Shown: positions 51,993 through 61,298, counted from the first letter of the stretch. The stretch is 64,000 nucleotides of DNA from Halocatena marina (GCF_025913575.1 NZ_CP109785.1:3224001-3288000), one strand, 5' to 3'. Made by a program: numbers and translations. Notes: a model not told the origin generated them from the letters alone.

Positions 51993-53612
51993 TCACCAGA
52001 GGACGACTGGCCAGACGAATTTGAACAACGCCCAGATCAGTCCAGTGAGGATGATCGTCATGATGACGTTGAGAATGATGCCAGCTCGCATCATGTGTCG
52101 CTGTTCGAGGTAGCCGCTGCCGAAGACGATAGCGTTCGGTGGCGTTGCAACGGGGAGCGCGAACGCAAAGCTCGCAGCCACCGCCCCACTGACCGCAAGG
52201 AAAATCCCAGCGGCCACATCCGATAAACCGAGCGTGGCAGCGAATGCGCCTCCGATACTGATGAGCACAGGTATGATGATCGTCGCGGTCGCTGTGTTCG
52301 ATGTCATTTCAGTGAGGAAAATGACCAGCAACACAACTGCGCCCACGACGAGGACGATTGGCGCACCAGTCAGTCCACCAAAGATGGTCTCGGCGATCCA
52401 CTTCGTCGCACCGGTGTCCGCAAGCGCGTCTGCAAGCGCGATCCCACCACCGAATAGGAGAATCACACCCCAGTCAATATCGGCGAGTTCCTCCCACTCC
52501 ATTGTGTCCGCGAGGACGAGCGCGGGGATGGCGTACAAGCCAACCATCACGTAGTAGAGAAGTCCTTCGTGACCACTGACGCCGAAGATCGTCATTCCCT
52601 CGCCGCCGAAGATCGTCCGTGCCCACACCGCGGGTAAATACGGCTCGATGAATCGATCGAATCCGCCGACCACCCACAGTAACGCGGTTGCCGTAAAGAT
52701 ATAGACGACACGCCGACCGCGAGTGCTGAGTTCGCCCTCCTCACGCAGGTACGTTCGGGCTTGTTTGCGCGCGTCCTCAACGGTGTCCACCTGCGGTGGA
52801 TAGAGAAGATAGGTAAGGAGATACCACACGATCGGGAGTGTTACAATAACGATTGGCAGACCGATGAGGAGCCACTCGCTGAAACCGATCTCGTAGTTAA
52901 GGATCGCGTTGAGCTGCGATGCGAGAATAGCGTTCGGTGGCGTTCCGATGAGTGTACCGACCCCACCGACGCTCGCTGCGTACGCAGTGCCGAGGAGCAT
53001 GGAAATCTGAATGTTCGTGAATCCATCTCCAGCTTCTGCGAGTCCACCATCCGTAGCGACATCGGAGTCTACGTCTGCGCTTGGACTGTCAGCCCCCGAC
53101 GCGATCTCTTCCCGACCGATGATCTGTGCGAGCACACCGAGAGCAATTGGAGTCATCATCGCCGCTGTCGCAGTATTCGAGACCCACATCGAGAGGATCG
53201 CGGTTGCGAGCATCACGGCGAGAACCAGCCGTCGAGGAGAAGTCCCCATCGTCGCCATCATATACAGCGCGATCCGTCGGTCGATATCGTATTTCTGGAG
53301 CGCATTCGCCAGCATGAAACCGGCGATGAACAGGAAGATGATGTGGTCAGCAAATCCTGCGAGCGCTTCATCAATGTTTGCGTACACGCCGAAGCCAGTC
53401 AGAAGAATAGGAATTGATAATGCCGTTACGGCAAGTGGGAGCACGCCAGACACCCACAGTACACCCGCGAAGAACATGGTCGCCAGCGCGTATTGACCCC
53501 GTGCTGGTAATCCATCTGGTGTTGGCAGCACCCCAATCATCAGCGCACCGAGGAGTGCGATACCAAACACCATGACTCGACCGCGAACACCCGTTATCCA
53601 TCTATGTATCAT
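51993..53612 (-). CDS. SLC13/DASS-family anion symporter
   Basis: This 539-residue membrane protein has about eleven or more helices and fits the divalent anion:sodium symporter family (dicarboxylates, sulfate, phosphate). The two substrate/sodium signatures are the S-N-T-A-T motifs: WVSNTATAAMMTPIAL and EMTSNTATATIIIPVL. A soluble loop (about 175-205) is rich in acidic residues. A GTG at 53624 is in frame, but a TATA-like sequence near 53636 favours the ATG at 53612. It converges on etfA. The substrate is not readable. Confidence 0.9.
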   Translation of the reverse strand: MIHRWITGVRGRVMVFGIALLGALMIGVLPTPDGLPARGQYALATMFFAGVLWVSGVLPLAVTALSIPILLTGFGVYANIDEALAGFADHIIFLFIAGFMLANALQKYDIDRRIALYMMATMGTSPRRLVLAVMLATAILSMWVSNTATAAMMTPIALGVLAQIIGREEIASGADSPSADVDSDVATDGGLAEAGDGFTNIQISMLLGTAYAASVGGVGTLIGTPPNAILASQLNAILNYEIGFSEWLLIGLPIVIVTLPIVWYLLTYLLYPPQVDTVEDARKQARTYLREEGELSTRGRRVVYIFTATALLWVVGGFDRFIEPYLPAVWARTIFGGEGMTIFGVSGHEGLLYYVMVGLYAIPALVLADTMEWEELADIDWGVILLFGGGIALADALADTGATKWIAETIFGGLTGAPIVLVVGAVVLLVIFLTEMTSNTATATIIIPVLISIGGAFAATLGLSDVAAGIFLAVSGAVAASFAFALPVATPPNAIVFGSGYLEQRHMMRAGIILNVIMTIILTGLIWALFKFVWPVVLW

Positions 53613-53695
53613 TGATACACGCACTCATTTAGGTATACATATTTAACAGTTACGGAATATTGATCATTTATTAGTATAGAACGTGATCGATAATC

Positions 53696-53941
53696 TCAGA
53701 AATTTTCGGCGATCGCTCTGATCTGCTCTTCCGTCAGCTCAGCTGAGTACAGTGCGAAAAGGGTGTTGCAGCGGGACGGTGAAAGCGCACGAGAGCCGTT
53801 TTCGAGCATCGAGATGTGTGCTTGGAGAATGTCGTCTATCTCGCGCTCGACGGTGCGCTGCTCGTAGTCTGCGGCGACGCGGAGCAGACGCCACGCGAGG
53901 GGAGAAAGATCAGCTGGTTCTACCGACCTCGGCGCTGCCAT
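53696..53941 (-). CDS. Small HTH-like protein, unknown
   Basis: I do not recognise this 81-residue protein. The segment VEREIDDILQAHISMLENGS followed by RALSPSRCNTLFALY resembles the recognition half of a Cro/XRE-type helix-turn-helix (QAHISMLENGSR), and the N-terminus (DLSPLAWRLLRVAADYEQR) is helical. A TATA element (gttttatgat, 53966-53975) lies 28 nt upstream, so it has a good leaderless promoter and is likely to be expressed. It is divergent from the polyprenyl synthase gene. Confidence 0.6.
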   Translation of the reverse strand: MAAPRSVEPADLSPLAWRLLRVAADYEQRTVEREIDDILQAHISMLENGSRALSPSRCNTLFALYSAELTEEQIRAIAENF

Positions 53942-54096
53942 CGATCGAATGAGAAGCGCGAAGAATCATAAAACGCGTGATGCAGCGGCGTGATAGCACT
54001 ATGGCCCTTGTTTTCGTATGCACGCGTAATCACAGATTCACTAGGCTGCCATTCCATTCGTCACCTACAAACCACACCACACCAAGTATCGATACG

Positions 54097-54984
54097 ATGG
54101 AGTATCTGCAAACCCGCCGAGACCGCGTCGAGGAACGGTTGGAAACGGTGCTCGACGGCGTGGCTCCAAGCGAACTCGCTTCGGAGGTACGACACGTTTC
54201 TTTGGCGGGGGGCAAGCGTGTCCGACCCACCGTAACTGTTCTCGCCTGCGAAGCCGCCGGAGGAACGGTCGAGGATGCACTCGATTTTGCGGTCGGGGTC
54301 GAACTCGTCCACAACGCCTCGCTCGTCATCGACGACATCATCGATGAGGCAGATCTCCGGCGAGGCGTCGCAAGCGCGTGGGCCGAATTCGGCTACGGAC
54401 CAGCGATCATCGCAAGCGATGGGTTGCTCGGTGAGGCGTTCTTCCTCTTTTCAAGCGACGAACGGGCCATGCAGGTTGTCGCAGAGGCAATGGTCGAGCT
54501 CGGAGAGGGAGAGGCGACGGAACTCGTTGCCCGTCCCGAAACAGAAGCAGAGTATATGGTACTCGCCCGCCGGAAAACCGGCGCACTGTTTCGTGCCGCT
54601 GCTGAGCTCGGAGCCATAGCCGCGGCCGCTGACCCCTACACCGTCGAAGCGTTCGGCCGATACGCAGAACGGGTCGGAGTTGCCTTCCAAATACGCGACG
54701 ACGTACTCGATGCCACCGCCGAAACGGAAGCGCTGGGAAAACCAACCGGACAGGACGCAGCGATGGAACGCCCCTCGATCGTCCAAATCGCCGAACTCTC
54801 ACCCGAAGAGGCGAACCAACGCGCGCGCGAACAGGCTGACGCTGCCCTCGACGCACTCGCAACAGCCGACGCAGGGAGCAACCAAAACCAAAACCAAAGT
54901 CAAAACCAAAGTCAAAACGAGAATCAACAAGCGCTCGAATACCTCCGCGATCTCGCGGAGTTCGTCGTTGTCCGCGAGCGGTAA
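54097..54984 (+). CDS. Polyprenyl diphosphate synthase (GGPP/GFPP type)
   Basis: This 295-residue trans-prenyltransferase has both Asp-rich motifs, LVIDDIIDEADLRRG (D79, D80, D83) and QIRDDVLDATAET (D201, D202, D205), plus LAGGKRVRPT. It makes the C20 or C25 allylic chains of archaeal lipids. The residues at -5 and -4 before the first motif are Ala and Ser, not aromatic, which by known rules allows products longer than C20. The C-terminal Asn/Gln repeat (SNQNQNQSQNQSQNENQQ, about 261-278) is unusual. The next gene encodes a UbiA prenyltransferase on the opposite strand. Confidence 0.9.
   Translation: MEYLQTRRDRVEERLETVLDGVAPSELASEVRHVSLAGGKRVRPTVTVLACEAAGGTVEDALDFAVGVELVHNASLVIDDIIDEADLRRGVASAWAEFGYGPAIIASDGLLGEAFFLFSSDERAMQVVAEAMVELGEGEATELVARPETEAEYMVLARRKTGALFRAAAELGAIAAAADPYTVEAFGRYAERVGVAFQIRDDVLDATAETEALGKPTGQDAAMERPSIVQIAELSPEEANQRAREQADAALDALATADAGSNQNQNQSQNQSQNENQQALEYLRDLAEFVVVRER
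54880..54930 (+). repeat. AACCAAA-type repeat coding an Asn/Gln tract
   Basis: Repeated aaccaaa and gtcaaaa units encode alternating Asn, Gln and Ser residues inside the polyprenyl synthase. The frame is kept, since the units act as 12- and 6-base steps. Confidence 0.8.
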
Positions 54985-55009
54985 CCGCCGACTCGTTCTC
55001 CAATACGAT

Positions 55010-55861
55010 CTACGTCAACGGACGGAACCAGACTGCTGCGACGAGCAGTGCAAGGAAGACGTACGAGCCGCGGATCAGAATCATTGTCGTGTGTTTTGCA
55101 TCCATTCGTCTGGTGACGGTAGCGATAGCAGCGAACGCGACGACAGCGACGATGCTGCTGGTCGGAAAGACCCCTAGCACAGCCAATACGACGACAACAG
55201 CGAGACCGACGGTCATGAGCGCAAAGGCGCTCTGTCGTGCACGGTCACGGCCAAGAGCGACTGCAGCGGTTCGTTTGTCGATGGAACGGTCGTACTGGTA
55301 ATCTTTCGCGTCGTCGATGACTTTGATCCCTGAGAGAATCACGAGGAACACCACGCCGAACGCGACCACGGTCGTCGAAAGTGATCCTGCTTGCACGTAG
55401 TAGCCGCTCACGAGGGTGAAGGCGATACCGAGTGGATAGCCCATCGTGGTCGTCATAGGATTCGAATCGAGTTGTGGAGCGTGGAAGTAGGCGATGAGCC
55501 ACCCGGGAAGTGTAAGAAGCGCAGCGACTGGGCCGACAGCGAGGAAGATGAGCGCCAATCCCGAAAAAACGAGCGCCGATGCACCGATGAGAGCAATGTG
55601 GCAACCGTGGGCAGTTAACGGGTGATCGTCATCCTCATCACGAACGTAAAAATCGACGTAGCCGTCTTTGATATGCGCGGTGTAGAGTTCACAGAAGACG
55701 ACAACGGCGTGGAGCACCGCGAGGGTAAGTGTGACCTCCCGAGCAAGGATCGAACCAAACACGCTCGCGGCAACTGCAGGTAACATGAATACTGGATGCA
55801 CCTGTGAAGCGAGAGCGCGGAGCGTTGCCAACGCCCCAGTACCGTGGCGTGCGATTGCCAT
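55010..55861 (-). CDS. UbiA-family prenyltransferase
   Basis: This 283-residue UbiA-type membrane prenyltransferase has about eight helices. The first Asp-rich site region is ELYTAHIKDGYVDFYVRDED, and the second is VIDDAKDYQYDRSIDKRTAA. The acceptor could be a lipid, quinone or heme precursor. The first motif differs from the usual NDxxDxxxD (DGYVDFYVRDEDD). Its place opposite a polyprenyl diphosphate synthase suggests a shared pathway. TATA-like tgtttattgc (near 55888) lies 27 nt before the ATG at 55861, which I prefer to the upstream start at 55894. Confidence 0.85.
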   Translation of the reverse strand: MAIARHGTGALATLRALASQVHPVFMLPAVAASVFGSILAREVTLTLAVLHAVVVFCELYTAHIKDGYVDFYVRDEDDDHPLTAHGCHIALIGASALVFSGLALIFLAVGPVAALLTLPGWLIAYFHAPQLDSNPMTTTMGYPLGIAFTLVSGYYVQAGSLSTTVVAFGVVFLVILSGIKVIDDAKDYQYDRSIDKRTAAVALGRDRARQSAFALMTVGLAVVVVLAVLGVFPTSSIVAVVAFAAIATVTRRMDAKHTTMILIRGSYVFLALLVAAVWFRPLT

Positions 55862-56027
55862 AATATGCGTATCGATCGTTAGGGCAATAAACAACCGGGA
55901 GAATCATCAGTTGTTTTAGTTACACATGAATTCACTAACAGAAAATACACGCTATCTCAGCCATTTCTTTGTCGCTGCTATCTGAACACAAAGCTCACGC
56001 AAATAATCGCGCCCATCTGTCGAGCAA

Positions 56028-57836
56028 TTACTCTCTTCCGTGCCGCGTTACGCAGTTAGACAGTCCAATGATCTCGACTGGCTCTGAATTGTCAGGCGAA
56101 TAGACGACCATCTGTCCTTTTTCCATGTACGGGACTTTCGATTCGAGCGTCGAAGGAATGTTGACGGATTGGATGGCATCTTCGTCGCCGAGATTGAGGA
56201 CAACCGTCGTGTTCACCTGCTTGAAGACAGGATCAGCAATATCCTGTGGATCCTGCGTGATGAGAAAGAGCCCGAGTCGTTCCTTACGGCCCTGTTTTGC
56301 GGCTTCTGTGAACTTCCCGATGACCTTTCGCGCTTGTGCGCTCTCGGCGTCGGTGAGGAAATTGTGCGCCTCGTCCATACCCACGATGAGCGGCGTTTCT
56401 TCGATACGCTCGTACTTCGGATCGTTCGAAAGCTTCTGATCGACGAGGAGACTCGACAGCGCGAGCACGATCGTCTCCTTGTTTCGTGAGCTGTTGAGGT
56501 GGTACGTCGGGACAACCGTCAGTCCACCCGGACGGACGAGCTCGTGAATCAAGTCGGTGACGGGTGTGGCGTCTTGGTCGAAGAGATCTGAAAAGCCGCC
56601 AGTACGCCGGAGAACCGCGTTGAACGTGGCCTCGTGGATCTGACCGCTTTCAGAAAGTTCCTCGCGCAACCCGGGACTGAGGAAGGAGCGAAAATCCTTG
56701 TAGGTCCCAGCATCACCGTACTGCCGGAAGAATCGATCGAGCAGCTCAGTGATCGCGTTGTACTGATTGTCGTTCAATCCGCCGCGCGCAACGAGCCACT
56801 TGTTGTCTTTGACCATCGAGAACGGGATGGTAAACTCGACCTGTTCGGCCCGGTGGTGATTCGCCGCGTAGCTTGCGTTTCCGACGTTCGGGACGAACGC
56901 GATGGTGTCGTCGTGTCCTCCATGCGCGATCCCCTCACGCTCGTACTGCCGAGCAGTATCGGCATCAAGGTCCGCGTTGTCGTCATGCATCTGTGCGTAC
57001 TCGTCTTGTGGATCGAACTGAACGACCGCCATCTGGGGCGACCGACCGTCGTCCATTTCGTACCGGCGACCGAGATACTGGCGGAGAATGTTCTTTGCGC
57101 CGTGTGTTTTCCCGGAGCCGGTACCTCCGGCGATGAGCGTATGGCGGAACACGAGCGGATCACCCGCATCGTAGTCGTCTTTCAGCCGGTAATCGATGGT
57201 CGGTGGCTGAGCAGCCGTCTTCACCCTCTGGCCGCCAACTGCAAGATGACCGAGAAAGATCCCGTCATCAGGTATTTTCAGTCCCGTCTTGATCTCCTCG
57301 GTGTCCGTCGCAGACCGAACAATCGTCTCAGGGACTGGTACGCGGTCTGTCATTCGGCGCTTTAGCTCGCCACCCTCTTCGTACAACACTGCGACGGGTT
57401 CGAGCGTGGCAATGAACTTGTAGTCGTGCTCGTCGATCCCTTGAGAGCGCATCGCGCGGCGCGCGTGAATCTCGTTCGCATCGTCTGAACGAAACTCCTG
57501 TGCGTATTCGAGTGCCGTAATGCGCGCGAACAATCGCTCACCATCAGGATACGATGCGATCAAATACGTGCCGATGCGGACCGACCGTCGATTCTCGACG
57601 GTGATGTACGCATGGAGGCTCGTATTATCGACTTCCTCGTCGATGCGTAGCCCTTCCGACGCCGAGAGAATGCCGATCCCTTGGTCGCTCCCGACGAGTG
57701 AGACGTCCATCCGATCGAAATCGTCCGCATCGGAAGTGGTGTCTGTACTATCGGTACCAGTTTGAGTGGTGTTATTCGTGTTTCCATTCTCGGTATCATC
57801 TTGTTGAAATCCAGTGAAATCCCCAATATCAGGCAT
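56028..57836 (-). CDS. herA: HerA-type bipolar DNA helicase/ATPase
   Basis: This 602-residue HerA/DUF87 ATPase has an N-terminal HAS-barrel-like region (about 60-165), a P-loop LIAGGTGSGKTHGAKN (237-244), a Walker B PLIVGMDEAHNFLTDAES, and the sensor region LGLFLITQDPQDI. HerA forms hexamers that work with NurA to resect DNA ends for recombination. The first 40 residues are Thr/Asn/Asp-rich low complexity. The ATG at 57836 is chosen because its TATA box is 27-28 nt upstream. It lies downstream of nurA and a small unknown gene on the same strand. Confidence 0.92.
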   Translation of the reverse strand: MPDIGDFTGFQQDDTENGNTNNTTQTGTDSTDTTSDADDFDRMDVSLVGSDQGIGILSASEGLRIDEEVDNTSLHAYITVENRRSVRIGTYLIASYPDGERLFARITALEYAQEFRSDDANEIHARRAMRSQGIDEHDYKFIATLEPVAVLYEEGGELKRRMTDRVPVPETIVRSATDTEEIKTGLKIPDDGIFLGHLAVGGQRVKTAAQPPTIDYRLKDDYDAGDPLVFRHTLIAGGTGSGKTHGAKNILRQYLGRRYEMDDGRSPQMAVVQFDPQDEYAQMHDDNADLDADTARQYEREGIAHGGHDDTIAFVPNVGNASYAANHHRAEQVEFTIPFSMVKDNKWLVARGGLNDNQYNAITELLDRFFRQYGDAGTYKDFRSFLSPGLREELSESGQIHEATFNAVLRRTGGFSDLFDQDATPVTDLIHELVRPGGLTVVPTYHLNSSRNKETIVLALSSLLVDQKLSNDPKYERIEETPLIVGMDEAHNFLTDAESAQARKVIGKFTEAAKQGRKERLGLFLITQDPQDIADPVFKQVNTTVVLNLGDEDAIQSVNIPSTLESKVPYMEKGQMVVYSPDNSEPVEIIGLSNCVTRHGRE

Positions 57837-57860
57837 ATGTCCCAGTTCCATCCGAATGCT

Positions 57861-57867
57861 TAAAATA
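57861..57867 (-). promoter_or_regulatory. TATA box of herA
   Basis: The minus strand reads tatttta. Its centre is 28 nt before the ATG at 57836 but only 13 nt before the alternative ATG at 57851, so a leaderless mRNA can include only the former. Confidence 0.55.
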
Positions 57868-57925
57868 CGTTTTTCCGGTTGCGAACACGAAATCACTCCA
57901 AACAAAACGTGAATTATTCGCGCAG

Positions 57926-58258
57926 CTACGCCTGTCTTTTCTCCGTTTCGAATTCGACGTCGACCTCCGAAACACCAATCCGGGCGAACTGTGTTCGGAT
58001 GTGATCTTTTGCGCCAGAGAGCGCTTGATCTTTTGTTTCGAATCCACGAGGGATGGGTGTCTCGAATGCGATGCGTATCGTTGTTTCGTTGATTTCGAAC
58101 GTCGACCCACCGCTTTCGACCTCGTAGAATTCATCGCAGAGTAGCACATAGGGGGCGTCTTCGTCGGGTGCGCCTCGAAAGGATGGCGCATCCTCACCAC
58201 GTTCGTAGATGATCGCGGTAAGTGCAGTCCCACCAGCACGACCGACAACGTGTAGCAT
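57926..58258 (-). CDS. Small protein between nurA and herA, unknown function
   Basis: This 110-residue acidic protein begins MLHVVGRAGGTALTAIIYER, with a central VLLCDEFYEVESGGSTFEIN and a C-terminal helix-strand (ALSGAKDHIRTQFARIGVSE). It looks like a conserved haloarchaeal family (DUF7113-like from memory), with predicted alpha/beta fold and no obvious active-site motif. A TATA element (ataaatt, 58283-58289) lies 28 nt before the ATG at 58258, ruling out the upstream start at 58366. Its position between nurA and herA, same strand, suggests a role with them. Confidence 0.65.
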   Translation of the reverse strand: MLHVVGRAGGTALTAIIYERGEDAPSFRGAPDEDAPYVLLCDEFYEVESGGSTFEINETTIRIAFETPIPRGFETKDQALSGAKDHIRTQFARIGVSEVDVEFETEKRQA

Positions 58259-58350
58259 AGATTCGGTACCGGGGCAGGCCGGATAAATTCTCCTCAATCG
58301 TGATTTGAGCGTCGAAAACAGCACGGAGATTTCGCCCTGATTTTGTGTTG

Positions 58351-59616
58351 CTAGTCCAGTCCCCACTGTTCGCTTCGTTTTGTGTCGTAGTTCATATCCC
58401 GCTCTGAGTCGAGCGTTTCTGCAAGCGAGTCCTGAAGCGCCTGTGTTTCGTGTTTGCTGATCCGTGCTAAGCTGTCGGCTTTTTCGATTGCGAGCGGCGG
58501 CCCTCGTTCGATGGCGACGCCCTTCAGTACTTGTGTGATGATTTTCTCGCGTCGGTCGGCATCGTGTGTAAAGACAGCAGGGGCTTCGATCCGGTAGATG
58601 ACATCATCGCGGGGATCGTGCATCACACAGAAGGTAACCTCGTACTCCTCTGGACTGAGTTCACGTTCGAGATCGAATGCGTCGTCGAGCGTCGAGATCG
58701 CGCGGTCAGATCCACCACGAGAGACGAACCAGTTCGTGAATGTCAGCGTATCACGATTTCGGTCGCTTCCGTCGGAGTCCTCGGACTGTTCGGAGCGGCC
58801 GAGCACCTGTGAGAAAAACGCGGCGTCATTCACCCATGGAGCGTTTCCTCGCGCTTGACGAACCGTTCGCGTGATCGACCGTGAGAGTGGTGTCTTGACG
58901 AACCCGACGAGCGGAACGTCGCGCTTTGCGAAGTTCTCGACAAGCTCGATGTAGTTTTCCACAACGTCTCGTGGGCGTTCGTTCTCGACGAGAAGATCCG
59001 CAAGCTCCGGTTCCCGGTACGACCAGTTCAACAGACCCTTGGGATAGATCGGCCCATCTAGAATCAGCAGGTCCTCGACGACCTCTGCTTGCGTGCAGGC
59101 GTGCTCGCTTTCGGCGAGATACAGCGCAAGCTCGTGGACAACAGCGGATTCATAGCGACTCACACGAGGAGCATGGAGGACGCGCTCGCGCGTGTAGCCC
59201 TCGTCTCGCATCTGCCAATCGTCGTGGAAGTCGACTGTCGCGTCGTTCGAATGGACCGTCATGACGACGGTCCGCGACCGATGGAGTTCGAGATCCGAAG
59301 GCACTGCGCTCATTGCTGCTTGTGCCACATCGAGCACGAGCCCGTTCTTGAACGTCGTTGGGTTGATCGTTCCGGAATCAACGCCGTGGCGGGTCGGAAA
59401 CTGGTCGTCAGAGAGGGCAATGTCCTCAATTGTCACCATTCGCCGATGTTGCTCGTCGACCGGCTCGACGACAATTTCACCATCGTTTCGCAACGGATCG
59501 AGCCACTCGTCCCAGACGGTCGCGGCGAAGTCCCGATGATCGCTCGCATCGACATTTCGCTTGATGCGACCGGCGAGCTGCGTGATTCCCTTAAAGTGAA
59601 CTGGGTCGAGCGTCAT
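58351..59616 (-). CDS. nurA: NurA-domain 5'-3' nuclease
   Basis: This 421-residue NurA-family nuclease would work inside the HerA ring at double-strand breaks. The N-terminal acidic site is probably in RHGVDSGTINPTTFKNGLVL with Asp, and LLILDGPIYPKGLL holds the second Asp of the RNase H-like core. SFREPEL-like YREPELADLLVENERPRDVV follows, and LVGFVKTPLSRSI fits the family. It is followed, with a 92-bp gap, by the small gene and herA. The ATG at 59616 matches the family start better than the upstream one at 59643. Confidence 0.9.
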   Translation of the reverse strand: MTLDPVHFKGITQLAGRIKRNVDASDHRDFAATVWDEWLDPLRNDGEIVVEPVDEQHRRMVTIEDIALSDDQFPTRHGVDSGTINPTTFKNGLVLDVAQAAMSAVPSDLELHRSRTVVMTVHSNDATVDFHDDWQMRDEGYTRERVLHAPRVSRYESAVVHELALYLAESEHACTQAEVVEDLLILDGPIYPKGLLNWSYREPELADLLVENERPRDVVENYIELVENFAKRDVPLVGFVKTPLSRSITRTVRQARGNAPWVNDAAFFSQVLGRSEQSEDSDGSDRNRDTLTFTNWFVSRGGSDRAISTLDDAFDLERELSPEEYEVTFCVMHDPRDDVIYRIEAPAVFTHDADRREKIITQVLKGVAIERGPPLAIEKADSLARISKHETQALQDSLAETLDSERDMNYDTKRSEQWGLD

Positions 59617-59786
59617 GGCGCTGTCGTCACTTGCGAGAAACAAAAAGCCACCGCGAACGTCACTCAGTCAGACGCCGCATCTGAAAGCCGGCCGTTCAGG
59701 CGCGGATACGAGCGATCATCGTTTAGCGAACAGACAGAGTCTACCAAAGCGAAGGCTAGTTACCCGGTGGTGGCGAGCATTCGTGT

Positions 59787-61298
59787 ATGGACGCGGCGCT
59801 CGTCATTCTCGATGGGTGGGGGCTCGGTTCGGGCGAACGTGACGCGGTTGCAGCCGCTCGAACGCCGAATTTCGACCGAATTCAGGACGAGGGTGCGGTC
59901 GGCACGCTCGAAACGCACGGGAGGGCCGTCGGGCTCCCCGAGGGACAGATGGGGAACAGCGAAGTCGGCCACCTCACGATCGGTGCGGGTCGGATCGTAC
60001 AGCAGAGTTCGACGCGCATCTCGGATGCGATCGATGACGGAACTGTTGTCGAGAACGAGGCGCTTTTGAGCGCGATCGAGTACGCCGCGACACACGATGG
60101 ACACGTTCATTTCATGGGACTGGTCAGTGACGGCGGGGTCCACTCTGCACAGTCGCATCTCCACGCACTGATCGAGTGTGTTGCCGAGCATGGAGTCCCA
60201 GCAGTCACACACGCGTTCACGGACGGACGCGATACGCCTCCAAAGAGCGGGTCGACCTATCTACGCGAGCTTCAGGCAGTCACCGACGACGTTGGAACAG
60301 GCCACGTCGCCACGGTGTCGGGGCGCTACTACGCGATGGATCGGGACGAGAACTGGGAGCGGACGAAACGCGCCTACGACGCCATCGTTCACCGCGAGGC
60401 GGAGTACACTGCTCCGAGTGCCGTCGAGAGTGTCGAGCGCGCATACGAACGCGGCGAAACGGACGAGTATATTGAGCCGACGCTCGTCGAACGCGAGGAC
60501 ACCCAACTGACAGACGACGACGCGGTCGTCTTCTTCAACTTTCGGGCGGATCGAGCGCGCCAACTGATCCGACTGTTGGCCGACATCCGTCCCGACTGGC
60601 CGTTTGAGACCAATCCACCGACAGCGCACGTGGTGACGATGACCGAGTACGACGCCACGTTCGATCTGCCGGTCGCCTTTCCGCCGAACGAGCCACACGA
60701 TACGCTCGGTGAACGCGTCGCAGCAAGCAGTCGGACACAGCTTCGGATCGCAGAATCAGAGAAGTATGCTCACGTCACGTACTTCCTCAATGGCGGACGT
60801 GAGGTCGAGTTCGAAGGAGAGATCAGAACGATCGTCGATAGTCCCGACGTTCCAACGTACGACCAACAGCCAGAAATGAGCGCGCTCGAGGTGACGGATG
60901 CCGCTATCGAGGTCATCGAACGCGACGATCCCTCGTTACTCGTGCTCAACTACGCGAATCCGGATATGGTCGGTCACACCGGTGACTACGCGGCTGCTAT
61001 CGAAGCCGTCGAAGCCGTGGACGAACAGCTAGAACGGCTCGTCGAAGCCTGCCACACCGCCGGCGCGCACGTGTTCCTCACCGCTGATCACGGCAACGCT
61101 GATGACATGGGGACAGTCGATGATCCACACACCGCACACACGCTGAACCCGGTCCCATTCGTCTCGTCACCAGTCGAGAGCGACAGCAACCACGCAGTCC
61201 GCGACAACGGAACGCTCGCTGACATCGCGCCGACGATTTTAACGGTCATGGGAATCGAGACACCCGATGCGATGACAGGGGAGTCACTACTCAGATAA
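59787..61298 (+). CDS. gpmI: 2,3-bisphosphoglycerate-independent phosphoglycerate mutase
   Basis: This 503-residue cofactor-independent phosphoglycerate mutase (alkaline phosphatase superfamily) interconverts 3- and 2-phosphoglycerate. The metal site begins LVILDGWGLG, the phosphorylated Ser58 is in PEGQMGNSEVGHLTIGAGRI, and later ligands lie in NYANPDMVGHTGDY and FLTADHGNADDM. The bacterial-type length (about 510) rather than the archaeal ApgM type is usual in haloarchaea. A TATA element (tagttac, 59757-59763) is 27 nt before the ATG, a leaderless start. Confidence 0.96.
   Translation: MDAALVILDGWGLGSGERDAVAAARTPNFDRIQDEGAVGTLETHGRAVGLPEGQMGNSEVGHLTIGAGRIVQQSSTRISDAIDDGTVVENEALLSAIEYAATHDGHVHFMGLVSDGGVHSAQSHLHALIECVAEHGVPAVTHAFTDGRDTPPKSGSTYLRELQAVTDDVGTGHVATVSGRYYAMDRDENWERTKRAYDAIVHREAEYTAPSAVESVERAYERGETDEYIEPTLVEREDTQLTDDDAVVFFNFRADRARQLIRLLADIRPDWPFETNPPTAHVVTMTEYDATFDLPVAFPPNEPHDTLGERVAASSRTQLRIAESEKYAHVTYFLNGGREVEFEGEIRTIVDSPDVPTYDQQPEMSALEVTDAAIEVIERDDPSLLVLNYANPDMVGHTGDYAAAIEAVEAVDEQLERLVEACHTAGAHVFLTADHGNADDMGTVDDPHTAHTLNPVPFVSSPVESDSNHAVRDNGTLADIAPTILTVMGIETPDAMTGESLLR

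Noticed and set aside
54407..55003. 198-codon minus-strand ORF over the polyprenyl synthase gene
   Set aside because: It is extremely Arg-rich and antisense to a gene with both Asp motifs intact.
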